Source: Streptomyces sp. NBC_01268
GTDB lineage: Bacteria > Actinomycetota > Actinomycetes > Streptomycetales > Streptomycetaceae
Length of the DNA stretch: 64,000 nucleotides
Reading direction: 5' to 3'
NCBI RefSeq assembly: GCF_036240795.1
Contig: NZ_CP108454.1
Span: 2,542,001 to 2,606,000 of the forward strand
Shown: positions 43,352 to 51,361 of the stretch, one piece after another
Numbering within the stretch: the first letter of the stretch is position 1
How the letters are laid out: the number at the start of each line of letters is the position of its first letter
Translations under genes and position numbers: made by a program
The notes under the pieces: generated by a model
The model's database searches: none
What the model was told of the DNA's origin: nothing
The model's input: only the letters and a program-made list of their open reading frames with translations

Positions 43352-44266
43352 TCACCCCTCATCGCTCCAGGGCCGCAGCTTCTCCGGATTGCGCACCACC
43401 CAGATCCGCCGGACCCTGCCGTCGTCCTCGCCGAGGTCGAACGCGGCGACGGTCACGGTGACGCCGCCGAGCTGGGCGACCAGACCGGGCCGGCCGTTGA
43501 CCGACCGTTCCAGGAGCCGCAGCCCGGGGGCCTTGCCGGCGATGAAGAGCAGGTAGTCGGCGATCCGGCCGCCGCCCTCGACCGGACGCAGGACGGTGCC
43601 GACGAGACCGCCGCCGTCGGCCGTCATGACGGCATCGGGATCGAGCAGCCCGACCAGCGCCTCGATGTCCTTCGCCTCCCACGCCTCCTTGAACTCCCGT
43701 ACCACACCGGCCTGCCCGGCCGCGGCGGGGACGGCGGGCGCCTCGGCGGCACCGATCCGGCGACGCGCCGAGGAGGCCAGCTGCCGGCAGGCCGCGGGTG
43801 TCCGGCCGACGATCGTGGCGACCTCGGCGAAGGGGTACCCGAAGACGTCGTGCAGGACGAAGGCGACGCGCTCGGCGGGCGTCATGGCCTCCAGGACGAC
43901 GAGAAAGGCCATGTTGACGGACTCGTCCAGGGTCACCCGGTCCGCGGGGTCGACCGAGGTCCCCCCGCCCCACTCCGTACGGTCCGGCAGCGGCTCCGGC
44001 AGCCAGGCACCGACGTACCGCTCCCGCCGGACCCGCGCCGAACCGAGCAGATCGAGACAGATCCGCCCGGCCACGGTGGTCAGCCAGGCCCCCGGCGCCC
44101 GCACGGCCGCCCGCCGCTCCGGCGACATCGCGTACCAGCGGGCGTACGCCTCCTGGACGGCGTCCTCGGCCTCGGCGAGCGAGCCGAGCAGGCGGTAGGC
44201 GAGATCGGTGAGCCGCCGCCGCTCCGATACGAGCACGTCGACGTCACCCGCGTACCGACCGGTCAT
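43352..44266 (-). CDS. RNA polymerase sigma factor SigJ-like (ECF41-type with SnoaL domain)
   Basis: 304 residues. Sigma2 (about 15-80) has LTDLAYRLLGSLAEAEDAVQEAYARW, and sigma4 (about 115-170) has MTPAERVAFVLHDVFGYPFAEVATIVGRTPAACRQLASSARRR split across its helices. A ~105-residue C-terminal SnoaL/NTF2-like domain (DIEALVGLLDPDAVMTADGGG...) replaces a separate anti-sigma factor, as in ECF41. A promoter-like TCACA-N16-CGTC for such factors lies in front of the divergent membrane gene. Confidence 0.88.
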   Translation of the reverse strand: MTGRYAGDVDVLVSERRRLTDLAYRLLGSLAEAEDAVQEAYARWYAMSPERRAAVRAPGAWLTTVAGRICLDLLGSARVRRERYVGAWLPEPLPDRTEWGGGTSVDPADRVTLDESVNMAFLVVLEAMTPAERVAFVLHDVFGYPFAEVATIVGRTPAACRQLASSARRRIGAAEAPAVPAAAGQAGVVREFKEAWEAKDIEALVGLLDPDAVMTADGGGLVGTVLRPVEGGGRIADYLLFIAGKAPGLRLLERSVNGRPGLVAQLGGVTVTVAAFDLGEDDGRVRRIWVVRNPEKLRPWSDEG

Positions 44267-44288
44267 GCGCCCCCCACCCCGTCCCCCG

Positions 44289-44315
44289 CCTCACATTCCA
44301 CGCCCCTGTGTCGTC
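44289..44315 (+). promoter_or_regulatory. Candidate ECF41-type promoter
   Basis: CCTCACA (44289-44295) and CGTC (44312-44315) with a 16-base spacer. As I recall, the ECF41 consensus is TGTCACA-N16-CGTC; five of seven -35 bases match. It points at the gene starting at 44371. Confidence 0.4.
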
Positions 44316-44370
44316 GAACTACCGAGAAGGTACCGACCCACCGCCACGCGGCAGAACAAGGGATCCCACG

Positions 44371-44784
44371 ATGACCACGCAGACCGCCCGGACCCCGCAG
44401 ACCCCGGCAGCAGCTTCCCGCCCGACCGTCACGTTCCTCCGCGTCACGGTGGCCCTGCAGACCCTCACCCTCTTCTTCCAGGCGACGACGGCGGGCATCC
44501 TGCTGACCTCCGCGCACGGCGAGCTGCTGCACGGCATCGGAGCGCGCGTGATGTACGGCGCGTCGATGCTCTACCTGTTGGCGGCGATCCTGGCGTGGCG
44601 GCCGGGCGGCGGCAGCCCGCGCCCCATCCTGTACGCGACCGGCTTCCTGCTGCTCGCCTCGGCGCAGGTGATCCTGGGCATCGCGCGCGTGCCGTCGGTG
44701 CACGTGCCGCTGGGCGTCCTGATGTTCGGCCTCAGCGTCCTGGCGCTGGCCGCCCCCGCACTCTCACCGAGAAGAGCCCACTGA
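44371..44784 (+). CDS. Four-helix membrane protein, probable SigJ target
   Basis: 137 residues with four hydrophobic segments (FLRVTVALQTLTLFFQATTAG, ARVMYGASMLYLLAAILAW, ILYATGFLLLASAQVILGI, LGVLMFGLSVLALAAPAL). DoxX/DUF-like in outline but without firm family motifs. AAGGGATC precedes the ATG. It is divergent from the sigJ-like gene; ECF41 factors characteristically control an adjacent oxidoreductase/DoxX-like gene. Confidence 0.75.
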   Translation: MTTQTARTPQTPAAASRPTVTFLRVTVALQTLTLFFQATTAGILLTSAHGELLHGIGARVMYGASMLYLLAAILAWRPGGGSPRPILYATGFLLLASAQVILGIARVPSVHVPLGVLMFGLSVLALAAPALSPRRAH

Positions 44785-44839
44785 CCCGTCCGCCCGTCGG
44801 GCAGGCATGACCGCGGTGGCGGGCGGATCGGCAGGGCCG

Positions 44840-44870
44840 GGGCCCGCCACCTGGATTCCCGGGCGGGCCC
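44840..44870. terminator. Hairpin between convergent genes
   Basis: Stem GGGCCCGCC/GGCGGGCCC with a 13-base loop, then GCTTTCCCGT. Confidence 0.5.
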
Positions 44871-44903
44871 GCTTTCCCGTGCGGCGCGGGCGACGCCGTG
44901 CGG

Positions 44904-45830
44904 TCAGTGCGGCGGAAAGACCTCCAGCAGCCCTTCCGGGCCGAACACATGGATCTCGAGGCCGCTCACCTCGGCGAGCTCCGCGAGCTCGCGGTTCACC
45001 TCGCGGACCCTCTCGGCGGCGCCTTCGACGCAGTTCACCTCGATCCCGGCCCCCTTCCTCTGGATGCTCGCCACGTATGCGGGCCCGATGGTCTGCTGCA
45101 CCAAGCGGGCCGCGGAGGCCGCCAGGCGCCGCTGCGAGGCCGACAGCGTCGTCACCTCGTCCGCGTCGCCTCCGATGCGTACTTCCCTGGGCTCGTAGAT
45201 CGCGTAGTGGGAGTGGGAGGTGTTGCCGCCGGAGTTCTCGATCGCCTTCTCCAGCACTCCGATCCTCGTGCTCTGCTCACGCGCCAGTTTGACGAGTTCG
45301 TCGAGGATGTCCGAGGTCTCCCGCTGGGGCACGTCCGTGGCCTGCGCCCCCTCCTGGATGGCGGCCAGTCCCTCCGCCAGCTCGCCCCAGAACTTGTCGA
45401 ACACGGTCCGGAGCCGGCCCTCGGGCAGCCTGTTCTCGCACTTCTCGTTGATGGACCTCACCATCGCCCAGACGTCCTCCCGGTTCGAGGCGTCGGTGGC
45501 CTGGAACTGGGCCAGGGGCCCCGCCGCCAGATCCTTGACCTGCATGTCGAGGAGGAGCGGCGCCAGCGAGCTCTCGCCCAGTTCGCGGGAGAGCGCCCCG
45601 GCCTCGAAGTTGATCCAGGGAGCGGACTGGTTGTCACGGGTCACGCACACGATGCCGAACGAGGATTCCTGGAGACGGTCGGCGATCTTGGTGAGGCCCC
45701 GCTCCCCCTTGGAGATGTCCTGGGAGGAGACGAACGGTTCGATCTCCGGGTTCATGTACGGCAGCCACTCCCGTAACGCCTCCGCGCCCTGCCGCGACGC
45801 CTCGCCCGACCAGCTGATGAAGATGTGCAC
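44904..45830 (-). CDS. TIR-domain protein, possible NADase/defence effector
   Basis: 308 residues. The N-terminal TIR domain (about 1-135) starts MHIFISWSGEASRQGAEALR and contains FGIVCVTRDNQSAPWINFEAGAL, where the Glu of W-x-x-F-E-A-G is the usual catalytic residue of NAD-cleaving bacterial TIRs. The middle (about 150-210) is helical or coiled. The C-terminal ~85 residues (LSASQRRLAASAARLVQQT...IHVFGPEGLLEVF) form an unrecognised domain that may sense the trigger. GTG 45830 follows GGGGGACGC. No Thoeris ThsA or other partner is encoded nearby. Confidence 0.8.
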   Translation of the reverse strand: MHIFISWSGEASRQGAEALREWLPYMNPEIEPFVSSQDISKGERGLTKIADRLQESSFGIVCVTRDNQSAPWINFEAGALSRELGESSLAPLLLDMQVKDLAAGPLAQFQATDASNREDVWAMVRSINEKCENRLPEGRLRTVFDKFWGELAEGLAAIQEGAQATDVPQRETSDILDELVKLAREQSTRIGVLEKAIENSGGNTSHSHYAIYEPREVRIGGDADEVTTLSASQRRLAASAARLVQQTIGPAYVASIQRKGAGIEVNCVEGAAERVREVNRELAELAEVSGLEIHVFGPEGLLEVFPPH

Positions 45831-45978
45831 GCGTCCCCCTGGACCTCATGGTGGGTGGCCATGATGCACGAGGGGCCGGACCGGGGTCCCGGCCTCGGCC
45901 GAAGTCGGGAACCGGGTGCCCCGGGGCGAGGGCGGCGGCGATGCGCTGGGCGATGGCGAGGCGTCCACAGGGCGCGAA

Positions 45979-46010
45979 GAAGCCCCCGACCATGATCGGC
46001 CGGGGGCTTC
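45979..46010 (-). terminator. tRNA terminator hairpin
   Basis: Perfect 10-bp stem GAAGCCCCCG/CGGGGGCTTC beginning 8 bases downstream of the tRNA 3' end. Confidence 0.7.
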
Positions 46011-46017
46011 CCGTCGG

Positions 46018-46089
46018 TGGGCGCGGACGGTTTCGAACCGCCGACATCTGCTTTGTAAGAGCAGCGCTCTACCCCTGAGCTACGCACCC
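46018..46089 (-). tRNA. tRNA-Val (anticodon UAC)
   Basis: 72-nt cloverleaf on the minus strand. The acceptor GGGTGCG pairs with CGCGCCC (one G-U). The D arm is GCTCAGGGGTAGAGC, the anticodon stem CTGCT/AGCAG with loop CTTACAA (anticodon TAC at 46055-46057), and the T arm GGCGGTTCGAAACCGTC with the GTTCGAA loop. The discriminator is A; no CCA is encoded. Confidence 0.95.
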
Positions 46090-46256
46090 GTGGAGTGAAG
46101 CAACAGCGTACATGGCGGACCGGTGGGGACCGCAAACCCGTTGGGGCGGGGAAGTCGGTGGGGGTTCGGGCGAACTGAGGGGGCTGTGTCTTCGTCACTA
46201 GCGGGTGGGAGAATGTAGCGGACCGGGCAGGGCGGACACAGCACGGGAGAGGGAAC

Positions 46257-47612
46257 GTGGCGGCGACCGAGGACAGGGGCGGGGCGACGCCCGGGGTCAC
46301 CAGCGTGGTTCGGCTGGGGCTCGCTTTGCCGCTGCTGGTCGTCGCGCTGTTGCCGCAGGCCTTCGCCGGGGGTGGCACCCGGCGGTGGTTCGGCGGGCGG
46401 GACGAGAGCCGGCGGGCCGAGGCACAGGCCGCGAAGGACGCCGCCGCGGCGGCCTTCTACGAGCTGGACACCGCGCAGCGCGGGCTGCGGATCTCCATCG
46501 AGACCATCACCGCCGCCGACGACTCCGCCGACGCCCGGCGTGCGGTGGAGGGGTTCGCCGCGCTGGGGCGGAGGATCGACGAGGTCAGCCACGTCTACAT
46601 CGAGGCCGTCGACGGGCACGACCTCGACCGGGACGAGCTCGACGCCGCCGCCGCCGGGCGTGCCAAGGCCGAGCTGGAGCGGGCCCGGGACCAGCTCATG
46701 GGGGCCAAGGGCGAGCTCGACCGGTTCGAGCAGGGGCTCGCGCCGCTGATCGACCGGGCGGAGACCCAGCTGGCCCGGCTCGCCCCCGCCGTGGAGCGGG
46801 CCCGGCAGGCGCTGCGCGGGGCGGCGGTCGCGCTCGACGCCACCAGGGAGCAGGGGTTCCGGGCGGACGAGCTCGCGCGGCGGCTCGCGCTGCTCGGGCC
46901 CGAGCTGACCCGGCTCAACGAAGGGGCCGGGCGGCACGGCGTCGCCGAGACCCTGCAGCGGGCCGACCGGGTGCTCCGGGAGGCCGAGGCGGTACGGGCC
47001 GAGGCGGCCCGGGTGCCCGAGCGGGCCGCCGAGATCGACAAGCGGCTCGTCTCGCTCCGTACCCGCGCCCAGGCCCTCGCCACCCGCGCCGACGGTGTCG
47101 AGCCGGTCCTGTCCGAGCTGCGCCGCCGGTTCTCGGCCGCCTGCTGGCAGGACCTCCAGCACGTGCCCGAGCAGGCCGCCACCGCCGCCCGCCAGGCCGA
47201 GGAGCGGCTGGCCGAGGCCGTCAAGGCGCGCGACGAGCAGCGCTGGCCCGACGCCACCTCGCTGCTGGCCACCGCCCGTGCCCTGCTCAACACCGCCGAC
47301 GAGGGCGTGGCCGCCGCCGGGGAGCGGCTGCGGCGCCTGAACGCCGTCGCCAAGGACCCGCAGGCCGAGATCGACCGCACCCGCTTCGCCGTACGGGACG
47401 CCCAGCGGCTCGCCATGGCGGGGCGCTCCACCCCCGAGCCCCGGCACGCCCGGCCCCTCGACGAGGCCGTCGCCCGGATCGACCGGGCCGTGGGGACCCT
47501 GAACAGCGGTCGGCATCCCGACTACTGGGCCTTCCTGACCGAGCTGGAGGCGATCCGGGCCACGGCCGGGCACGTCGTCGAGCAGATCCGGGAGGAGCGG
47601 GGGAAGCCGTAG
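46257..47612 (+). CDS. Membrane-anchored coiled-coil protein
   Basis: 451 residues. One N-terminal TM/signal segment (about 17-38, SVVRLGLALPLLVVALLPQAF) is followed by almost uninterrupted Ala/Glu/Arg-rich helix with heptad character (AKAELERARDQLMGAKGELD, ARVPERAAEIDKRLVSLRTRAQAL in pieces). An extracytoplasmic rod-like protein; no enzymatic motif. GTG 46257 follows GAGAGGGAAC. It ends 22 bases before the FmdB-type gene, so they may be co-transcribed. Confidence 0.72.
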   Translation: MAATEDRGGATPGVTSVVRLGLALPLLVVALLPQAFAGGGTRRWFGGRDESRRAEAQAAKDAAAAAFYELDTAQRGLRISIETITAADDSADARRAVEGFAALGRRIDEVSHVYIEAVDGHDLDRDELDAAAAGRAKAELERARDQLMGAKGELDRFEQGLAPLIDRAETQLARLAPAVERARQALRGAAVALDATREQGFRADELARRLALLGPELTRLNEGAGRHGVAETLQRADRVLREAEAVRAEAARVPERAAEIDKRLVSLRTRAQALATRADGVEPVLSELRRRFSAACWQDLQHVPEQAATAARQAEERLAEAVKARDEQRWPDATSLLATARALLNTADEGVAAAGERLRRLNAVAKDPQAEIDRTRFAVRDAQRLAMAGRSTPEPRHARPLDEAVARIDRAVGTLNSGRHPDYWAFLTELEAIRATAGHVVEQIREERGKP

Positions 47613-47634
47613 GGGCACGCCGTAACCTGTGTCC

Positions 47635-47847
47635 ATGCCTCGTTACGAGTACCGCTGCCGGACCTGCGGCGACACCTTCGAGCTCAGCCGTCCCATGGCC
47701 GAGTCCTCCGCCCCCGCCGCCTGCCCCGCCGGGCACGACGACACCGTCAAGCTGCTCTCCGCCGTCGCGGTCGGGGGCGGGAAGGGCTCCGCACCCGCGC
47801 CGAGCGGCGGCGGGGGCGGATGCTGTGGCGGAGGGTGCTGCGGCTGA
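47635..47847 (+). CDS. FmdB-family zinc ribbon protein
   Basis: 70 residues. MPRYEYRCRTCGDTFELSRPM is the FmdB/CxxC_CxxC_SSSS start (first C-x-x-C). The second ligand pair is reduced to CPAGH. A Gly-rich tail ending GCCGGGCCG adds cysteines that could bind metal. ATG 47635 is preferred to in-frame GTG 47629. Usually a putative transcription-linked zinc ribbon of unknown role. Confidence 0.85.
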   Translation: MPRYEYRCRTCGDTFELSRPMAESSAPAACPAGHDDTVKLLSAVAVGGGKGSAPAPSGGGGGCCGGGCCG

Positions 47848-47869
47848 GGCCGGTCGCCCCGCCCGCCCG

Positions 47870-48526
47870 TCAGCTGTCCAGGTAGCGCAGGACCGCCAGG
47901 ACCCGCTTGCTGTAGCCCTCGCTGCGGCCCGTCAGCTCCAGCTTGTCGAAGATCGCGTTGATGTGCTTCTCCACCGCGCTCAGCGACACGTGCAGCCGGG
48001 CCGCCACGGTCGCGTTGGTGTGGCCCTGCGCCATCGCCGCGAGGACCTCCCCCTCCCGGGGTGTCAGGCGGGCCAGCGGGTCGGTGTGGGAGGAGTGGAC
48101 GAGGAGCCGCCGGACGACCTCCGGGTCGAAGGCGGTCCTTCCCTCCCCCACCCGCTCCAGCGCCTCCAGGAACTCGTCGACCTGCGCGACCCGGTCCTTG
48201 AGCAGGTAGCCCACGCCGCCCCGGGCCCCGGCCCCGCCGGTCAGGAGCTCCGTCGCGTACCGCTTCTCCACGTACTGCGACAGCACCAGCACGCCCACCT
48301 CCGGCAGCCCGGCGCGGATCTCCAGGGCGGCGCGCAGGCCCTCGTCGGTGTGGGTGGGCGGCATGCGGACGTCGACGACCACCACGTCCGGGGGGTCTGC
48401 TCGGACCGCGGCGAGGAGTTCCACCGCCGTGCCCACCGCGGCCCGCACCTCGTGGCCCTCCTCGGCGAGGAGGCGTACGAGCCCCTCCCGTAGCAGCGTC
48501 GAGTCCTCGGCCAGTATCACGCGCAC
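47870..48526 (-). CDS. NarL/LuxR-family response regulator
   Basis: 218 residues. The receiver (about 1-120) has acidic pair ED in ILAEDSTLLREG, phospho-acceptor Asp in VVVVDVRMPP, and Lys in GYLLKDRV. The LuxR HTH (about 152-210) reads LTPREGEVLAAMAQGHTNAT, VAARLHVSLSAVEKHINAIF. GTG 48526 overlaps the histidine kinase gene by 10 bases; GTG 48520 is the alternative. Forms a two-component system with it. Confidence 0.92.
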   Translation of the reverse strand: MRVILAEDSTLLREGLVRLLAEEGHEVRAAVGTAVELLAAVRADPPDVVVVDVRMPPTHTDEGLRAALEIRAGLPEVGVLVLSQYVEKRYATELLTGGAGARGGVGYLLKDRVAQVDEFLEALERVGEGRTAFDPEVVRRLLVHSSHTDPLARLTPREGEVLAAMAQGHTNATVAARLHVSLSAVEKHINAIFDKLELTGRSEGYSKRVLAVLRYLDS

Positions 48527-49752
48527 GGCAGCTCCGCCCCGATCACCGTCGGGCCGCCCGCCGGACTGTGCACGCTCAGGCGTCCGTCCAGCGCCGCCAC
48601 CCGGCTCGCGAGGCCGGCGAGGCCGCTGCCGGCCGGGTCCGCGCCACCGGCGCCGTCGTCCTCCACCCGTACGTCCAACGTCCCGTCCCTCCACGTCACT
48701 TGTACGTCCACGGCGCCCGCACCCGCGTGCTTGACCACGTTCGTCACCGCCTCCGACACGACGAAGTACGCCGCCGTCTCCACCGGCTTCGGCACCGGCC
48801 GCGGGACCGCGAACCCGAGCCGCACCGGCAGCGGGCTGCGTTCGGCGACCGCCTCCAGGGCGGGGCGCAGGCCCGCCTCGTCCAGGACCGCGGGATGCAC
48901 CCGCCAGGCCACCTCGCGCAGTTCGGCGAGGGCCCGGCCGCTCTCCTCGTGGGCCTGGAGCAGCAGTTCGGCGGCCCGCGCGGGGTCCTGGCTGCGGCGG
49001 GCCCGGCCGATGAGCATGCCGAGGGCCACCAGGCGCTGCTGCACGCCGTCGTGCAGGTCGCGCTCGATGCGGCGGCGTTCCTCGTGGACGACGTCCATGA
49101 TCTCGGCGCGGCTCGCGGCGAGTTCGGCGATCCTGGCCTCCAGGGCGTCGGCCTGGCTCGGGCCCAGCATCCTGGCCGCCAGCTCGGCCTCCATCCGGGC
49201 GACCTGCCCCATCCCCTGGGCCGCGAGGAAGAGCAGGAGCAGTCCGCCGGCGCCTCCGAGGGCGACCACGAGCGGCTGCCGGACGTCCACGAGGAGCCAG
49301 CCGGTCAGCGCGAAGAGCGCGTAGGCGAGGCCGGTGGCCGCACAGCCGAGGACCACCCCGCCCAGCAGGCCGACCGGCCAGCGCGCGACGAGGTACGCGA
49401 GGGTGCGCTGCCGCCCGTACGGCGGGACGCGCACGCCGAGCAGGCGGCCGAGCCGCCACCGCTCCGCCCGCACGGCCCGGCCCGCCACCCGCGCGAGGCC
49501 CCGTCGGCCGTGCGGCGACACCAGGACGGGCAGCAGGACGAGACCGGCCGCCATCTCCAGGACCGCCGAGACGGCGCCGAGCACGAGCGCCGCCACGGTC
49601 CGGACCGCCCGACGGCCGCCACCGAGCGGCCCTGGGCGCGCGCCCCCGCGTGGGTCGCCGCCGCCCGGCCCGCCGGGTGCGACCCCGCGTACGCCTCCGC
49701 CGCCCGGCCCACCGCTCACGCCCGCGCCGGTCCCCTCCGACCTGATCCCCAT
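48517..49752 (-). CDS. Sensor histidine kinase (NarL-type, HisKA_3)
   Basis: 411 residues. A Gly/Pro/Arg-rich N-terminus is followed by four hydrophobic helices (about 50-190) as a membrane sensor without large loops, a coiled linker, HisKA_3 with RDLHDGVQQRLVALGML (phospho-His) and HATPase with SEAVTNVVKHAGA (N box), VEDDGAGG (G1) and GSGLAGLASRVAALDG (G2). Cell-envelope or membrane-state sensing is typical for such intramembrane kinases but is inference here. ATG 49752; upstream GTG 49761 possible. Confidence 0.9.
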   Translation of the reverse strand: MGIRSEGTGAGVSGGPGGGGVRGVAPGGPGGGDPRGGARPGPLGGGRRAVRTVAALVLGAVSAVLEMAAGLVLLPVLVSPHGRRGLARVAGRAVRAERWRLGRLLGVRVPPYGRQRTLAYLVARWPVGLLGGVVLGCAATGLAYALFALTGWLLVDVRQPLVVALGGAGGLLLLFLAAQGMGQVARMEAELAARMLGPSQADALEARIAELAASRAEIMDVVHEERRRIERDLHDGVQQRLVALGMLIGRARRSQDPARAAELLLQAHEESGRALAELREVAWRVHPAVLDEAGLRPALEAVAERSPLPVRLGFAVPRPVPKPVETAAYFVVSEAVTNVVKHAGAGAVDVQVTWRDGTLDVRVEDDGAGGADPAGSGLAGLASRVAALDGRLSVHSPAGGPTVIGAELPCA

Positions 49753-49860
49753 GATCGCCACGCTAGCGCGGCGCCGTCCCCCGCACCCTGCGGAAAACCG
49801 CACCCTCCCGTGCGGGCGCCCGCAGTCCCCCGGGCCCCGGGGATTCCTAGCGTCGAGGGC

Positions 49861-50499
49861 ATGGACCAATGGATGGCGCAATGGATCAACACACTGATGG
49901 ACACCCTCGGCGCGCCCGGTGCGGGCGTCGCCGTCGCGCTGGAGAACCTCTTCCCGCCGATCCCGAGCGAGGTGATCCTGCCGCTGGCGGGGTTCGCCGC
50001 CTCCTCGGGGCGCATGAACCTGATCGCCGCGCTGCTGTGGACGACCGCCGGGTCGGTCGTCGGGGCGCTCGCCCTGTACGCGGTGGGGGCGTTGTTCGGG
50101 CGGGAGCGGGTGGTCGCGGTGGCGGCCCGGCTGCCGCTGGTGAAGGTGGCGGACATCGAGCGGACGGAGGCGTGGTTCGCCCGGCACGGCACCAAGGCGG
50201 TGCTGCTCGGCCGGATGGTGCCGATCTTCCGCAGCCTGATCTCGGTGCCGGCCGGGGTGGAGCGGATGCCGCTGCCCCTCTTCCTGGCGCTCACGACCCT
50301 CGGCAGCGCGCTGTGGAACACCGCCTTCGTCCTGGCCGGTTACGTGCTCGGCGAGAACTGGGAGCAGGTCACCGACTATGTGTCGGTCTACTCGAAGGCG
50401 GTGCTCCTCCTGGCGCTGGCCGCGCTGGCCTGCCTCGTCGCCGTCCGGGTCGTACGGGCCGTCAGGCCGGGTCCGGGAGGGCGGCGGGCGCGCCGTTGA
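49861..50499 (+). CDS. DedA-family membrane protein
   Basis: 212 residues of classical DedA. ENLFPPIPSEVILPLAGFAAS (E-x-x-x-P-x-P-x-E), GALALYAVGALFGRERV, WFARHGTKAVLLGRMVPIFRSLISVPAGVERMP (F/R-x-x-P-x-x-R-x-x-x-x-x-x-A-G) and GSALWNTAFVLAGYVLG. Probable lipid-phosphate flippase. It is divergent from the kinase gene and convergent with the HAD gene of the Ter locus, with a 38-base overlap at the 3' ends. Confidence 0.92.
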   Translation: MDQWMAQWINTLMDTLGAPGAGVAVALENLFPPIPSEVILPLAGFAASSGRMNLIAALLWTTAGSVVGALALYAVGALFGRERVVAVAARLPLVKVADIERTEAWFARHGTKAVLLGRMVPIFRSLISVPAGVERMPLPLFLALTTLGSALWNTAFVLAGYVLGENWEQVTDYVSVYSKAVLLLALAALACLVAVRVVRAVRPGPGGRRARR

Positions 50500-51361
50500 G
50501 CCGGGGCGCGATGTGGGCCCGGGCCGCGGCCCGGAAGCGGCGCAGGATCTCCTCGCCCGCCGCCACGCCCCGCTCGGGCAGGGCCTCCACGTGCGGTGCC
50601 GTCCAGTCGGCGTCGGCGAGTTCGCCGTGGCCCGGGCGCCAGCCGCGGTCGGCGGCGAGCAGGAGGTCGGCGTCGAGGAGCGAGTCGCCGGCGCCGAGCG
50701 TGAGGGTGGCGCCGGTGCGGCGGGCGACCTCGCGGACGGCGGCGCTCTTGGTGAGCGGCCGGGGCACGGCGTACACCTTGCGGCCCTGGAGCGAGACGGT
50801 CCAGCCGCGCTCGCCCGCCCACTCGGTGAAGCGGGCGAGCCACTCCTCGGGCAGCCGCTCCCGTTCGACGACGAGGTAGGCGAACAGGTCCTCGGCGACC
50901 CGGTGCTTGCGCACCCAGGACAGGTCGGTGGTGGCGGTGAAGTAGGCGCGGACCTCGGCGAGCGGGGCGCAGGACTCGGTGACCCGGCGGAGTACCTCGG
51001 CGTGCCAGTCGGGGTCGGAGACGCCGTCGACCAGCAGGTGCCCGCCGTTGGCGCAGATCGCGTACTTCGGCTGGGTGTCGCCGGGCAGCCGGATCCGCTG
51101 GTACTGCTTGCGGGTGCGGGTCGTGGTGGGGACGAAGACCGTCTCGGCGGCCAGCGCGCGCAGTTCGTCGGCGGCGCTCTCGGTCACGTACGAGAGCGGC
51201 TTGGACTCGTGGACCTCCACGCACAGGAGCCGGGGCGCCTGGGCGTCGGGCATGCCCAGGGAGAGGGCGGCCGTGGAGTAGATGAGGGTGCGGTCGAGGT
51301 CGCTGGCGACCAGGACGGTGGGCGTGGACGCGGCCCCGGTGGGCTTCGGAATCGCGTTCAT
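50462..51361 (-). CDS. HAD-family hydrolase of the Ter-associated module
   Basis: 299 residues. Motif I is LVASDLDRTLIYST. The late motif LTLGAGDSLLDADLLLAAD carries the Mg-binding Asp pair, with Lys in LTKSAAVREV. Cof/sucrose-phosphatase-type (class IIB) outline. ATG 51361 overlaps the stop of the PRTase-StiP gene (ATGA). In Ter systems such HAD enzymes are proposed to dephosphorylate a nucleoside-like intermediate made by the neighbouring phosphoribosyltransferase. Confidence 0.86.
   Translation of the reverse strand: MNAIPKPTGAASTPTVLVASDLDRTLIYSTAALSLGMPDAQAPRLLCVEVHESKPLSYVTESAADELRALAAETVFVPTTTRTRKQYQRIRLPGDTQPKYAICANGGHLLVDGVSDPDWHAEVLRRVTESCAPLAEVRAYFTATTDLSWVRKHRVAEDLFAYLVVERERLPEEWLARFTEWAGERGWTVSLQGRKVYAVPRPLTKSAAVREVARRTGATLTLGAGDSLLDADLLLAADRGWRPGHGELADADWTAPHVEALPERGVAAGEEILRRFRAAARAHIAPRLNGAPAALPDPA

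Noticed and set aside
45800..46260. tRNA-Val as the attachment site of an integrated element carrying the TIR gene
   Set aside because: No second copy of the tRNA 3' end was found by eye in the window, and there is no integrase or other mobile gene. The flanking genes look like ordinary chromosome.
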